Assembly (NCBI RefSeq): GCF_002901825.1 | Contig: NZ_PPQD01000018.1 | Span: forward strand, 302,894-366,893 | DNA length: 64,000 nucleotides | Source of the DNA: Mammaliicoccus sciuri | Lineage (GTDB): Bacteria; Bacillota; Bacilli; Staphylococcales; Staphylococcaceae | Direction: 5' to 3' | In this document: piece after piece, positions 8,521 to 17,458 of the stretch | How the letters are laid out: the number at the start of each line of letters is the position of its first letter | Position numbering within the stretch: the stretch's first letter is position 1 | The notes under the pieces: generated by a model | Databases searched by the model: none | Told to the model about the DNA's origin: nothing | What the model saw: the letters and a program-made list of their open reading frames with translations, nothing else | Position numbers and translations under genes: made by a program

Positions 8521-10113
8521 TTATGAAATGTCTTTTCGTTTAAACCCTATAAATCCAATTATGATAAGCACGACAGATAAGATGATTAATATACTTATAC
8601 CCGAATAATTCATATCTTCAACAGGTATTTCAGGAATATGATGAAATGGCGTTATATCTTTTAACCAGTCTTTAATATTTAACAATTGTCCTAAGTAAAC
8701 GACGAAAAATGTATAAGTTAAATATAAATAAACGATAAAGTGTCCTTTATTAAACCATCCTAAAAGTACAACACCAAGTGCTACGAAAGATATAATGGCA
8801 GGTATATGTACAATTCCTGACTTTATAATTGTCCAAAAACTAAATGGATCATGTAACACAGATGTTTGGGCAACATACAAACCGAATGCAGCTATAAAAA
8901 TCATAAAGATAGCATTAAATAATGAAACAACTAAATAGCTACTCAACAACTTAATTCTTGAAATAGGTCGAGACATTATAAGTTCTATACGATGAGTATC
9001 TATTTCGTTTTTTATTTTGTACAAGCTTATCAGCGCAGGTATTGTTGATACTATAGCCATTATAATCATTAAAGTCGGTAAGAATGCTTCTATATAATGA
9101 TCACCTTTCCCAGCTACCATTTGCTGCAACATTTCGTTATCTTTAATAAAATCATCTAACTCACCAAATATTGATCCATATGAAGCGCCAAATACAAACA
9201 TCCCTATTGCCCAGGAAATAAGCCCTACTTTATACAATTTAAGTTGTAAACCTAGTGGAGATAACCATATTTTATGTGCTGTTCTTTTACCTGGTTTAGA
9301 AGGCAGTAAGCCAGACTCTATATCCCTTCTAAAATAAAGTATCATCGCTATCATTAAGAAAATAATAGCCGTTATTAAAGTTATGACGATTGGCCACCAA
9401 TTATTTTCAGAATAAGCAAACGTTCTTGTAATCCATCCTAGGGGTGAAACCATAGAAATATCTTCATTTATGACGTCACCAACAGCTCTCACTAAATAGC
9501 TTAAGAGCAATACTGTAATGCTATAGCCAGTAACACTACTACTTGTTTCAGTTAACTGTGAAAATATAGCTGTCATCATACCAAATAGAATCCCAATTGA
9601 TCCTAATGAAACTGCATAAACAATTGAACCTTGCCAATCCACACTATTAATATTCATTAAAGGTAATATCACCATAATCAAAATGGTTATCATGACATTC
9701 ACAATTATCATCTCAATAAGTGCACTTATGAGTGGCGATACTTTTCCAACTGGCAATGCTCGAATCATTTCAATACGACCTGCAGATTCATCTCCTCTAG
9801 TACTCTTTGAAACAAGTAAAATACTCATTATTGCAACGAGAATACTTGTAAATAGTAACATCTCGTGCGTAAATAACACGCCAACTGATACATGTTCAAA
9901 TTGTCCTGGTCCTAACATTGCTTCCATTGCAGGATTTTTAGAAGTTTCAACAATTGGTTGCATATCTGATTGGTGTGGATACATACTTTTAAATGTTGGT
10001 GGTATGATAACTGTTAAAACTACGATACCTAATATCCAAAACAGCATTTTCCATTTATGTGTCTTAAGGTAAAATAACGTTAATTGTCCAACACCGTTAA
10101 AGAGATTATTCAT
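8521..10113 (-). CDS. ABC-2 type exporter permease, about 12 membrane segments
   Basis: This permease of about 530 residues has two similar halves, each with roughly six membrane segments. It resembles the family annotated as exporters of polyketide-type antibiotics. The polar cytoplasmic patch KSTRGDESAGRIEMIRALP in the first half recurs as IDTHRIELIMSRPISR in the second, supporting an internal duplication. The chosen ATG follows AGAGGTG and comes one base after the stop of the ATPase gene (TAA-T-ATG), implying translational coupling. With the upstream ATPase and TetR genes it forms a drug- or peptide-export operon. The substrate is unknown. Confidence 0.8.
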   Translation of the reverse strand: MNNLFNGVGQLTLFYLKTHKWKMLFWILGIVVLTVIIPPTFKSMYPHQSDMQPIVETSKNPAMEAMLGPGQFEHVSVGVLFTHEMLLFTSILVAIMSILLVSKSTRGDESAGRIEMIRALPVGKVSPLISALIEMIIVNVMITILIMVILPLMNINSVDWQGSIVYAVSLGSIGILFGMMTAIFSQLTETSSSVTGYSITVLLLSYLVRAVGDVINEDISMVSPLGWITRTFAYSENNWWPIVITLITAIIFLMIAMILYFRRDIESGLLPSKPGKRTAHKIWLSPLGLQLKLYKVGLISWAIGMFVFGASYGSIFGELDDFIKDNEMLQQMVAGKGDHYIEAFLPTLMIIMAIVSTIPALISLYKIKNEIDTHRIELIMSRPISRIKLLSSYLVVSLFNAIFMIFIAAFGLYVAQTSVLHDPFSFWTIIKSGIVHIPAIISFVALGVVLLGWFNKGHFIVYLYLTYTFFVVYLGQLLNIKDWLKDITPFHHIPEIPVEDMNYSGISILIILSVVLIIIGFIGFKRKDIS

Positions 10114-10114
10114 A

Positions 10115-11011
10115 TTACTCACCTCTTTCAATATTCACACCATAATGTCTCATAAATAAATCTTCTAATGTAGGTGGCATACTTTCTAATTTCAACAACT
10201 CAAACCGACTTAAATATTTAATAATATTAGAAACCTTCTCTGAATCCACTTGAAAATGATATGTCTCTCCTTCTTTAGAAATATCATGTACACCATCTTG
10301 TTCGTCTAAATCTGTTAGAGCTTCTTTAGACTGAACGACGAAATGCATTCTCGTTAAATGTCTCAAATCATCCAACGTTCCCATTTCTACGATTTCACCT
10401 TTTCTAATAATGCCGACTCTGTCACATAATTTTTCTACTTCACTTAATATATGACTCGATAATAGAACACTTTTGCCCTCTTTTTTCTTTTCTAATACAC
10501 ATGCTTGGAATACTTGTTCCATTAAAGGATCCAATCCAGATGTCGGTTCATCTAATATAAGAAGTTGTGCATCTGTTGTAAATGCAGCGATAAGTGCAAC
10601 TTTCTGTCTATTACCTTTAGAATATGACCCACATTTTTTAGTAGGGTCTAAATCAAATTTTTTAATCAGTTCATCTCTTTTTTCATCATTTCGAGTCCCA
10701 CTTAATTTCAAGAATAAATCTATCACTTCTCCACCTGTTAAGTTTGGCCACAAATTAACATCACCTGGAACATAGGCAATTTGTTTATGAATTCGAACTG
10801 CATCTTTCCAAGCATCTTTATCAAATGCCTCAATAGTACCTGAATCTGGTTTAAGCATGCCTAAAATTGCTTTAATGGTCGTAGATTTCCCAGAACCATT
10901 TGGACCGATAAAACCAAATATTTCTCCTTCTTCAACAGTGAAATTCACACCGTTTAAAGCTTTAAATTTACCAAACGTCTTCGTAACATTATTTACTTTT
11001 AACAATGTCAT
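10115..11011 (-). CDS. ABC exporter ATPase
   Basis: This is the nucleotide-binding subunit of the exporter, 298 residues. Walker A is GPNGSGKST (about residues 37-45). The signature motif is YSKGNRQK near residue 133, where the family usually has SGG. Walker B is LLILDEPTSGLD, and the H-loop is LLSSHILSEVE. The C-terminal 90 residues are the regulatory extension common to ABC-2 exporters. The start is the ATG one base after the TetR stop; a GTG nine bases upstream is poorly spaced from AAGGA. It is cotranscribed with TetR above and the permease below. Confidence 0.9.
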   Translation of the reverse strand: MTLLKVNNVTKTFGKFKALNGVNFTVEEGEIFGFIGPNGSGKSTTIKAILGMLKPDSGTIEAFDKDAWKDAVRIHKQIAYVPGDVNLWPNLTGGEVIDLFLKLSGTRNDEKRDELIKKFDLDPTKKCGSYSKGNRQKVALIAAFTTDAQLLILDEPTSGLDPLMEQVFQACVLEKKKEGKSVLLSSHILSEVEKLCDRVGIIRKGEIVEMGTLDDLRHLTRMHFVVQSKEALTDLDEQDGVHDISKEGETYHFQVDSEKVSNIIKYLSRFELLKLESMPPTLEDLFMRHYGVNIERGE

Positions 11012-11012
11012 A

Positions 11013-11651
11013 TTAATCACGATCCTTATAGAAGATTTTACGCATTTCCTTTATATATAAATCGAATTCATCATAAAAGCTTTGATAATCATTCTGCTCG
11101 ATCATTTGATGTGTTATTCGTGTCTTCATAGATTCTGCTAAACCGTCAATCGAGTACTTTATAATATTGATAGACATTTCAACATTTAAATTATTTTTAA
11201 AAAGATCCTTATCTAAATCTTCAAATAGTGCATTTTGAACTTTACTTTGTAATTGTTTAATATGTTGGTCTTGTTCTTCAGATATATAATGATGTCGAGA
11301 TTCCTCCAGAACAATTTTCGTTAAAAACTTCGACATATGAGGATGAATCGTCATTAAATTAGATTTAATCTTCGCTTGTTTAACTAATCTATTAAAAACA
11401 TCCTTCTCAGAAGTATCAATCTGTTTAAAATAATATTCCTCAATGAAATCTAATGAATAATCCACTAGAAATTTAAATAATCCTTTTTTATTTATAAAGT
11501 AATAAAAAAGCATCCCTTTACCAATACCAGCATTTTCAACAATACGATTCGTAGAACTTTGTTGATAGCCATAATTAGAGAACTCCATCAGCCCTGAATT
11601 GATTATTTTTTGACGCTTTTCTTCATCTAAATTATAGAATGCATCATTCAT
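11013..11651 (-). CDS. TetR-family regulator of the adjacent ABC exporter
   Basis: This is a TetR-family repressor of about 212 residues. The N-terminal helix-turn-helix (NRIVENAGIGKGMLFYYFINKKGLF, key part GIGKGMLFYYF, near residues 35-50) is intact, followed by an all-helical ligand domain. Two in-frame ATGs (11654 and 11651) share the GGAAGGTG site; the second is better spaced. It heads the operon with the ATPase and permease, so it probably represses its own transcription until a transported compound binds. Two matching palindromes lie just upstream. Confidence 0.85.
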   Translation of the reverse strand: MNDAFYNLDEEKRQKIINSGLMEFSNYGYQQSSTNRIVENAGIGKGMLFYYFINKKGLFKFLVDYSLDFIEEYYFKQIDTSEKDVFNRLVKQAKIKSNLMTIHPHMSKFLTKIVLEESRHHYISEEQDQHIKQLQSKVQNALFEDLDKDLFKNNLNVEMSINIIKYSIDGLAESMKTRITHQMIEQNDYQSFYDEFDLYIKEMRKIFYKDRD

Positions 11652-11676
11652 CATATACACCTTCCAAAACATATTA

Positions 11677-11722
11677 GACCAGTTCGGTCGACTACATCAT
11701 AACGCTATCGACCATATTGGTC
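11677..11722. promoter_or_regulatory. Twin palindromic operators, GACC-N5-GGTC
   Basis: GACCAGTTCGGTC (11677-11689) and GACCATATTGGTC (11710-11722) are two copies of the same palindrome with 33 bases between centres, about three helical turns. They sit directly upstream of the TetR gene. GACC-N5-GGTC resembles the sites reported for LmrA/YxaF-type TetR repressors in B. subtilis. Autoregulation is inferred. Confidence 0.65.
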
Positions 11723-11731
11723 AATTATTGT

Positions 11732-11790
11732 TACTAAATAGAAAAGCCACCAATTCGCAAAATACGAATTGGTGGCTTTTCTATTTAGTA
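11732..11790. terminator. Perfect 26-bp stem hairpin terminator
   Basis: Arms 11732-11757 and 11765-11790 are exact reverse complements around a 7-base loop, with T-rich stretches inside the arms. It separates the small peptide gene (transcribed toward it on the minus strand) from the TetR promoter region. The perfection of the stem is unusual for an ordinary terminator. Confidence 0.75.
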
Positions 11791-11847
11791 CTTACAGCAC
11801 TATGTACTGACCCCTTTGTTTGCATATCAAAATAAATCAAATTCAAA

Positions 11848-11904
11848 TTAAAGACCTAAAGCTGTAATCAAATCTACGATTGGTTGTAAAATACTTGTTA
11901 ACAT
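11848..11904 (-). CDS. Candidate phenol-soluble-modulin-like peptide, 18 residues
   Basis: A tiny frame encodes MLTSILQPIVDLITALGL and ends in TAA. It is preceded by AAAGGAGGAGA, one of the strongest ribosome-binding sites in the window, nine bases before the ATG, and is followed about 60 bases on by a strong hairpin. The peptide has no signal sequence and is hydrophobic with periodically placed polar residues (Ser, Gln, Asp, Thr), as in staphylococcal phenol-soluble modulins. Its arrangement recalls the PSM-mec tail ITSIIDLIKTCIQAFG. It lacks Lys and would be slightly acidic, unlike the alpha PSMs. PSMs are leaderless amphipathic secreted peptides under agr control. A type I toxin or another small membrane peptide is the alternative. 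Confidence 0.55.
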   Translation of the reverse strand: MLTSILQPIVDLITALGL

Positions 11905-11962
11905 AAGAAATCTCCTCCTTTGTTTAAGTTATTCTTATTCTATATCAAATAATTATAAGTAC

Positions 11963-12010
11963 AAAAAATGAGTAAAGTTACATTACAAGGTATGTAATGT
12001 AACTTTACTC
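11963..12010 (-). terminator. Intrinsic terminator after the PRD regulator gene
   Basis: Arms GAGTAAAGTTACATTAC (11970-11986) and GTAATGTAACTTTACTC (11994-12010) pair perfectly over 17 bp, with a T run following on the minus strand. It closes the cellobiose operon and insulates the small peptide gene. Confidence 0.85.
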
Positions 12011-12016
12011 TTATAT

Positions 12017-13894
12017 TTAAGGTGAAAATATTTTTTTAAAAGATTCTTTAGAATCTGCCTCTAATAGTTTTAATACTTTAGAATAATCATTTATTATTTC
12101 AGAAAGATTTTGATACACTTTTTCTAAATTAATCGTAGTATTCTTTTTCAATCCTAAACAAAAAATAATTTGTACTTCTTTATCTTCCCAAGCAATTGGT
12201 TTATCCATCGTTATTATATAAATAAAAGTTTGTTTAGCTAAAGGCATTAGTGGATGTGGAATGGCTACCAGATTACCATAAGCTGTAGAAGCATGATATT
12301 CTCTTTCTTTTACACTATCGATAAAATTACTGTGAATTAAATTCTTATTTTCAAGTTGTTTACCTAAGTATTGCAACAACTCATCTTTACTGTTTATTTT
12401 TTTATTTAATTCAATAATCTCTATAAGTTCTTCTGAGTGTCGAGAATCTTTTAAATCTATATAACGTTGAATTTTGTCTGAGTCTTGCTGTGACATAATT
12501 GGGTTAACATAAAGTATTGGTAAACTGACATCATCATTTATTGGTACTGTTGAAATTATTAAATCTGAATGCTCAAGTTGAGCTCTATGAATATTGTATA
12601 ATTCTATAATTTCAGTAATTTGAATTTGATTACCAAAATTTTGGATTAACTTATATTTAATTAATTGAGAACTCGTTAATCCGGAGTTACACACTAGTAT
12701 AACCTTTAACTTTTCTTTTTCATTTTCAATTCTATTGAGAGCCATTTCAAAGTGCAATGCTAAATAACCAACTTCACTTTCTGAAATTTGCACTTTCAAG
12801 TCTTTTTCAATCATTTTACTAGCCACTAAAGCAATATCAAATGCGAAGGGGTAATTTTTTTTGATTTCATTTAACATTGGATTTCTAATATTCATCTTGT
12901 ATTTATATCTATTTATTGATGTACTCAAATGTAAATATAAATTTTTCTTAAGTGTATTATCCGTAATTAGGTCTAAATAAAAAATAAGCTTTATATGATC
13001 TAACATATGTGTAATCATACTATCAATAACATTATTTTTTTGTATCATATTACCTTCATTCATAATTCCAGTAGTAACAAAATGGATATATAAATAATCT
13101 TTTTCTTTTATAGGCAATGTCAAATCAAATCTTTTTTCAACAAACAGTATAAGTTCATCAAAAAATTGACTCAATTCATTTGTTAATGGAAGATCATCAA
13201 TTTGGAATTGCTGTTCAACCATCAGTTGATTTTTGATTCGAACTATCGCAATGTTAATGTGTGTTACAAGATTATCAAGTTTAACTTCAGGTATCTCAAT
13301 TTGGTAATTTCTAAGTAACTTCACAAGATATGACTTTACACTGGAAATATCATCTTCAGTAAATCCAATGTTCAAGTGCTGATTATTCAATAGAAACTCT
13401 GCTATTGCATATCTTATCTGAAATTCTTTACCAATTAACTTCATTCCATAATTTGGTCTACTGACTACTTCTATTTCATAACGAGCTAAAATTCTCTTCA
13501 TTTCAATCGTATCATTCTTTAAAGTTCCCACACTGACAAACAAGCTTTCACTCAGAGATTCTAATTTTGTATAATGATTATCAAGAAGTAATTTTTTCAT
13601 GATAAATCTAATTCTGCTATCTTGATTATTGAAATTTAAGTTTTCATCTTTCAAAAAACGCTCATTTAAAAAATAATTAAACTTACCCTCATCAGTAATA
13701 TTTAATTGATAGCCTTTCGATTTTTTTATAAAGATTACGAACCCATTTTCTTTACTCGTTTCATTGATAACCTTTATGTTTTCTCGAATAGTTTTAGACG
13801 AACACCCTAAAAGTTTGGCTATGGATATACTATTCATATATTCGTGCTGATGTTGATACAATATCTTTACTATATTGAGGTGTCTGGTTTCCAT
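12017..13894 (-). CDS. BglG/MtlR-type PRD transcriptional regulator with EIIB- and EIIA-like domains
   Basis: This 625-residue PTS-controlled activator has N-terminal helix-turn-helix domains (NSISIAKLLGCSSKTIRENI near residues 20-39). Two PRD domains follow, with His-containing segments LYIHFVTTGI and LYLHLSTSI, then GYLALHFEMALNR. An EIIB-like domain carries VILVCNSGLTSSQL with its Cys. A C-terminal EIIA domain has the phosphohistidine motif VAIPHPLMP. PTS phosphorylation of these sites normally couples activity to substrate and carbon status. It is the last gene of the cellobiose-type operon, 36 bases after the GH1 gene, and presumably activates it. The ATG with AGGAGAG is chosen over the adjacent GTG. 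Confidence 0.88.
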   Translation of the reverse strand: METRHLNIVKILYQHQHEYMNSISIAKLLGCSSKTIRENIKVINETSKENGFVIFIKKSKGYQLNITDEGKFNYFLNERFLKDENLNFNNQDSRIRFIMKKLLLDNHYTKLESLSESLFVSVGTLKNDTIEMKRILARYEIEVVSRPNYGMKLIGKEFQIRYAIAEFLLNNQHLNIGFTEDDISSVKSYLVKLLRNYQIEIPEVKLDNLVTHINIAIVRIKNQLMVEQQFQIDDLPLTNELSQFFDELILFVEKRFDLTLPIKEKDYLYIHFVTTGIMNEGNMIQKNNVIDSMITHMLDHIKLIFYLDLITDNTLKKNLYLHLSTSINRYKYKMNIRNPMLNEIKKNYPFAFDIALVASKMIEKDLKVQISESEVGYLALHFEMALNRIENEKEKLKVILVCNSGLTSSQLIKYKLIQNFGNQIQITEIIELYNIHRAQLEHSDLIISTVPINDDVSLPILYVNPIMSQQDSDKIQRYIDLKDSRHSEELIEIIELNKKINSKDELLQYLGKQLENKNLIHSNFIDSVKEREYHASTAYGNLVAIPHPLMPLAKQTFIYIITMDKPIAWEDKEVQIIFCLGLKKNTTINLEKVYQNLSEIINDYSKVLKLLEADSKESFKKIFSP

Positions 13895-13930
13895 CACGCT
13901 CTCTCCTAGTAGTTCTGTATATATTTCAGA

Positions 13931-15313
13931 TTAATCTGTAAAACCATTACTTGAAGAAACTTCTTTAAACCATCTTCCACTTTCTTTAATTGTTCTTTCC
14001 ATTGTTTCAAGGTCAATAGAAACAAAACCATATCTATTTTTATATGCATTCATCCAAGACCAATTATCCATAAAAGTCCACATATGATATCCTCTACAAT
14101 TTGCACCTTCTACTATAGCTTTATTCAACCATATTAAATGTGATTTCACAAAATCTATTCTATAGGTATCATTTATTTTACCATTTTCGATAAATCTCGA
14201 TTCATTTTCAACACCCATACCATTTTCTGAAATAAAACTTTCAATATTACTGTAATTATCCTTCAAATTAATCATAATATCATAAATCCCTTTAGGGTAA
14301 ATTTCCCAACCACGATATGGATTCATCTTTCTACCTGGCATTTCATAATTTTCAAAGTAATATTCTGGGAAGAATGGAGAATTAGGATTTGGTAAAGTTT
14401 CTCTAGCTTTTACACGTCTAGGTTGATAATAATTTACGCCTAATAAATCTACTGTATAATTTTTTATAATTTCAAGGTCATCTTGTGTAAAAGTTGGTAA
14501 TAGATCATGATGTTTTATAATATCTACTAATTGCTCTGGATAGTAGCCTTTTGTTACAGGATCTAAAAAACTTCTATTAAAAAATAAATCTGCAATTTCG
14601 GAAGCTTTAACATCTGCTTCATTTTTACTTCTTGGATAAGATGGTGTTAAATTTAGTATAATCCCAATTTTCCCATCATATCCTGATTCCTTATATTCTT
14701 TAATTACTTTAGCATTAGCAAGGATAGTATTATACGCAACCTGAAATCCTCTTTTAGCATCTACAATATTTGGATAATGGAAATTATATAAATATCCACC
14801 TTCAACTGGTACTATTGGTTCATTAAATGTAAACCAATACTTAACTCGATCGGCAAATAACTCAAAGCACTTTCTCGAGTAATCTACATATCTTTCTACA
14901 ACTTCAAGTGATTCAAAACCACCTTGTTTTTGCTTTTCATATGGCATATCAAAGTGATATAAATTCACAAAAGGTTCAATATTATTTTCAATTAAGCTAT
15001 CTATAACTTTATTATAAAATTGAACTGCATCTTCATTAATTTTATTACTACTTTGATTTATTAAACGGGTCCAAGATATAGATAATCTAAATGAATTATG
15101 TCCTGTTTCCTTCATTAACTTAATATCTTCTTCAAATTTATTATAAAAATCTGACGTTTTATTAGGACCAACATTTTCAAAAAATCGATTTGGTTCTTCA
15201 TCAAACCATTTATCCCAAATAGTTTGATCATTTATTGTTTTTGTACCTTCCGTTTGTGTTGCACTAGCTGCACTTCCCCACCAAAAGTCTTTTGGAAATT
15301 TATATTGAGTCAT
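13931..15313 (-). CDS. GH1 6-phospho-beta-glucosidase
   Basis: This glycoside hydrolase family 1 enzyme of 460 residues cleaves the phosphorylated disaccharide imported by the adjacent PTS. The N-terminus FPKDFWWGSAASATQTEG is the family signature. The acid/base Glu lies in WFTFNEP near residue 169 and the nucleophile Glu in FISENGMGVE near residue 364. GYHMWTFMDNWSWMNAY near residue 413 is also typical. The ATG overlaps the stop of the EIIA gene (ATGA), so the two are translationally coupled. Whether it prefers phospho-glucosides or phospho-galactosides cannot be settled by eye; the PTS type favours beta-glucosides or cellobiose. Confidence 0.88.
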   Translation of the reverse strand: MTQYKFPKDFWWGSAASATQTEGTKTINDQTIWDKWFDEEPNRFFENVGPNKTSDFYNKFEEDIKLMKETGHNSFRLSISWTRLINQSSNKINEDAVQFYNKVIDSLIENNIEPFVNLYHFDMPYEKQKQGGFESLEVVERYVDYSRKCFELFADRVKYWFTFNEPIVPVEGGYLYNFHYPNIVDAKRGFQVAYNTILANAKVIKEYKESGYDGKIGIILNLTPSYPRSKNEADVKASEIADLFFNRSFLDPVTKGYYPEQLVDIIKHHDLLPTFTQDDLEIIKNYTVDLLGVNYYQPRRVKARETLPNPNSPFFPEYYFENYEMPGRKMNPYRGWEIYPKGIYDIMINLKDNYSNIESFISENGMGVENESRFIENGKINDTYRIDFVKSHLIWLNKAIVEGANCRGYHMWTFMDNWSWMNAYKNRYGFVSIDLETMERTIKESGRWFKEVSSSNGFTD

Positions 15314-15624
15314 GATTTCATCTCCTTATATAGATCTATCATTTCATTCGCTAAATCCTTTACAGTAATTGCATTCATTAAATGATCTTGAGAATGTATT
15401 AATAACAAATTCAATTCACTTTCTGTTCCTTGCGCTTCATTTTGTAACAATTCAGTTTGAAATTTATGCGCCTTATTAATTTCTTGTTCCGCTTCTTTAA
15501 TAAGATCTGTTGCTTCTTCAAAATTTCTTTCTTTTGCACATTGTATAGCCTCCATTGCACATGAACGCCCATTTCCTCCATATAATATAATTTGAAAAGC
15601 TATCTCATTAATTGAGGTTGCCAT
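15310..15624 (-). CDS. PTS EIIA, lactose/cellobiose family
   Basis: This is a 104-residue all-helical EIIA of the lactose/cellobiose family, a cytoplasmic phosphocarrier between HPr and the EIIB protein. INEIAFQIILYGGNGRSCAMEAIQCAK opens the chain (key part YGGNGRSCAMEA). The active His lies in LLLIHSQDHLMNAITVKDLA near residues 76-95. A GGAGG site precedes the ATG. It lies between the EIIC and GH1 genes and overlaps the latter by four bases. Length and motif are normal. Confidence 0.92.
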   Translation of the reverse strand: MATSINEIAFQIILYGGNGRSCAMEAIQCAKERNFEEATDLIKEAEQEINKAHKFQTELLQNEAQGTESELNLLLIHSQDHLMNAITVKDLANEMIDLYKEMKS

Positions 15625-15646
15625 TGTATATTCCTCCGTCCTTATA

Positions 15647-16927
15647 CTATTTTTCTATTTCTTGTTTTAAATAGTTTTTATCTAATAATTTTAAAAATGG
15701 CCACCATATAATAAATGTAATAATTAGGTTTACAAGTTGTAATGCTGCACCTTGCCACGCATTACCAGTTGCTAAATATCCACTTATAAATATTGGAGTA
15801 GTCCAAGGTACGATAACGCCAGAAGGCTTCGGAACTATACCTGTATACATAGCTGAATAACTCACAATAGTTACAATCACTGGTGATATAATCCAAGGAA
15901 TTATAACTAAAGGGTTCATTATGATAGGTAAACCAAATAGAATCGGTTCATTCACATTAAAAATGGATGCTGGTGTACCTAATTTAGCAATTTCTTTATT
16001 TTGTTTACTTCTACAAATTAAGTAAATTGCAATTACGACCGCTATCGTTCCACCTGTTCCTCCCATACCAACTAAGAATGTATCTATAAATTGCTTTGTA
16101 ATGATATTAGGTAACTCAATTCCTTTTTGGAATGCCTCAAAATTTTCATTATTTAATGAATACCATATTGGATCAAATACAGTGTTCACAATAATCTGGC
16201 CGTGCAATCCGAAGAACCAAAATATCTGAATAAATAAAACCGCAATAATTGTTGCAGGAAGTCCTTTACCTAAGGCAGTTAAAGGTTCTTGAACAATTGT
16301 ATAGATTAAATCTTGTAATGTATTAAAAGGTGTTAAGGCAATTAAGATTCTTATTACCAAAAATATAGTTAAAGTAAATGCTACTGGTAACAGTGCACTA
16401 AATGATTTAGATACTTGGTCAGGTACACCTTTAGGCATTTTTATTGTTATTTCCTTCTTTGTAAAATAGCTATACAACTCTGAAGTAATTATAGAAACAA
16501 TAATTCCTAAAAACATACCTTTAGCACCTAATATTTCTGTAGGAATAACGCCTTCAGTTTTACCTACAACTTGAGGTGTTAAAATAAGTACTGCACTTAA
16601 TGCAGTTACAGCACCATATATTCCTTCTAACCCATTTCGCTCAGTTAACTTATATCCTATTCCCAATATTACAAAAAGACCCATTATTGATAATGTCGCT
16701 GCTGATGCTGGACCCACTGCATTTTGCCAAGCTGTATATTGACTTTCAGAAAGTAATTTATCTAAAAATGGAAAATTAGCAATTACAACAAATATAGAAC
16801 CAAATATAATTAAAGGTAGTGCAATCATAAAGCCATCACGTAAAGAGGCTAAATACTTATTATTATTTAACTTATCTGCAATGGGCAGTAAAACATCTTC
16901 TAACTTATCCATAAAAGTGCTTTGCAT
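15647..16927 (-). CDS. PTS EIIC, cellobiose family
   Basis: This membrane permease of about 426 residues has around ten segments. It matches the lactose/cellobiose EIIC family: SLRDGFMIALPLIIFGSIF near the N-terminus, FFGLHGQIIVNTVFDPIW in the middle, and NVNEPILFGLPIIMNP, the substrate-site region, near residue 325. The chosen ATG follows AGGTG and sits nine bases after the EIIB stop. With the separate EIIA and EIIB proteins it makes a complete beta-glucoside or cellobiose PTS feeding the GH1 enzyme. Confidence 0.9.
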   Translation of the reverse strand: MQSTFMDKLEDVLLPIADKLNNNKYLASLRDGFMIALPLIIFGSIFVVIANFPFLDKLLSESQYTAWQNAVGPASAATLSIMGLFVILGIGYKLTERNGLEGIYGAVTALSAVLILTPQVVGKTEGVIPTEILGAKGMFLGIIVSIITSELYSYFTKKEITIKMPKGVPDQVSKSFSALLPVAFTLTIFLVIRILIALTPFNTLQDLIYTIVQEPLTALGKGLPATIIAVLFIQIFWFFGLHGQIIVNTVFDPIWYSLNNENFEAFQKGIELPNIITKQFIDTFLVGMGGTGGTIAVVIAIYLICRSKQNKEIAKLGTPASIFNVNEPILFGLPIIMNPLVIIPWIISPVIVTIVSYSAMYTGIVPKPSGVIVPWTTPIFISGYLATGNAWQGAALQLVNLIITFIIWWPFLKLLDKNYLKQEIEK

Positions 16928-16936
16928 TTTTATCAC

Positions 16937-17251
16937 CTATTCCCCTAATAATTTTAATGCCTGCTTAAGAACGCCTTCTCCGTCAATTCTGCCATAACTT
17001 ACAGAATCAATTGTTTCAATTGGTAATTCTAGACCTTTTTCTTCAGCTGCTTTCATAAATTTTTTCTTCATAAATCTCATTTGTGGTCCAATTAATAACA
17101 CATCATACTCTTCTAAAGAATGAAATGCGTTATCACTAGACATTGCTTTGATATTCACTTTAATCCCATCCGCATCTGCTGCTTCTTCCATCTTATTTAC
17201 TAATAAACTTGTAGACATTCCCGCTGAACATGCTAATAAAATATTTTTCAT
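16937..17251 (-). CDS. PTS EIIB, lactose/cellobiose family
   Basis: This 104-residue cytoplasmic phosphocarrier has its phosphocysteine at Cys8 (LLACSAGMSTSLLVNKM), followed by VLLIGPQMRFM, the family fold's conserved loop. The reading frame extends 22 codons upstream, but AAAGGGGA sits correctly for the ATG at 17251. The longer version would also translate through a cre-like word, so the short start is preferred. It is the first gene of the five-gene operon EIIB-EIIC-EIIA-GH1-regulator. Confidence 0.92.
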   Translation of the reverse strand: MKNILLACSAGMSTSLLVNKMEEAADADGIKVNIKAMSSDNAFHSLEEYDVLLIGPQMRFMKKKFMKAAEEKGLELPIETIDSVSYGRIDGEGVLKQALKLLGE

Positions 17252-17288
17252 CTTGATTTCCCCTTTCGAATATATTTTCATTATATTT

Positions 17289-17302
17289 TGGTTGCGCTTA
17301 CA
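17289..17302. promoter_or_regulatory. Candidate cre site upstream of the cellobiose PTS operon
   Basis: On the minus strand the word is TGTAAGCGCAACCA, 13 of 14 matches to the cre consensus. It lies about 40 bases upstream of the EIIB start in the divergent gap shared with cycA, where CcpA binding could repress the PTS operon. Confidence 0.5.
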
Positions 17303-17458
17303 TATCGATATAATCATTTTCCTCTACTAGTGGAACAGAAACATTTATTTATATTAATATGCAAAATACAAATAATCGTAGTATAATGCTTTTTATATTG
17401 TTTTATAAATCTTATTGTTTACATATGTTTTATTGTGTTTAAGGAGAGCGAATTAAAA

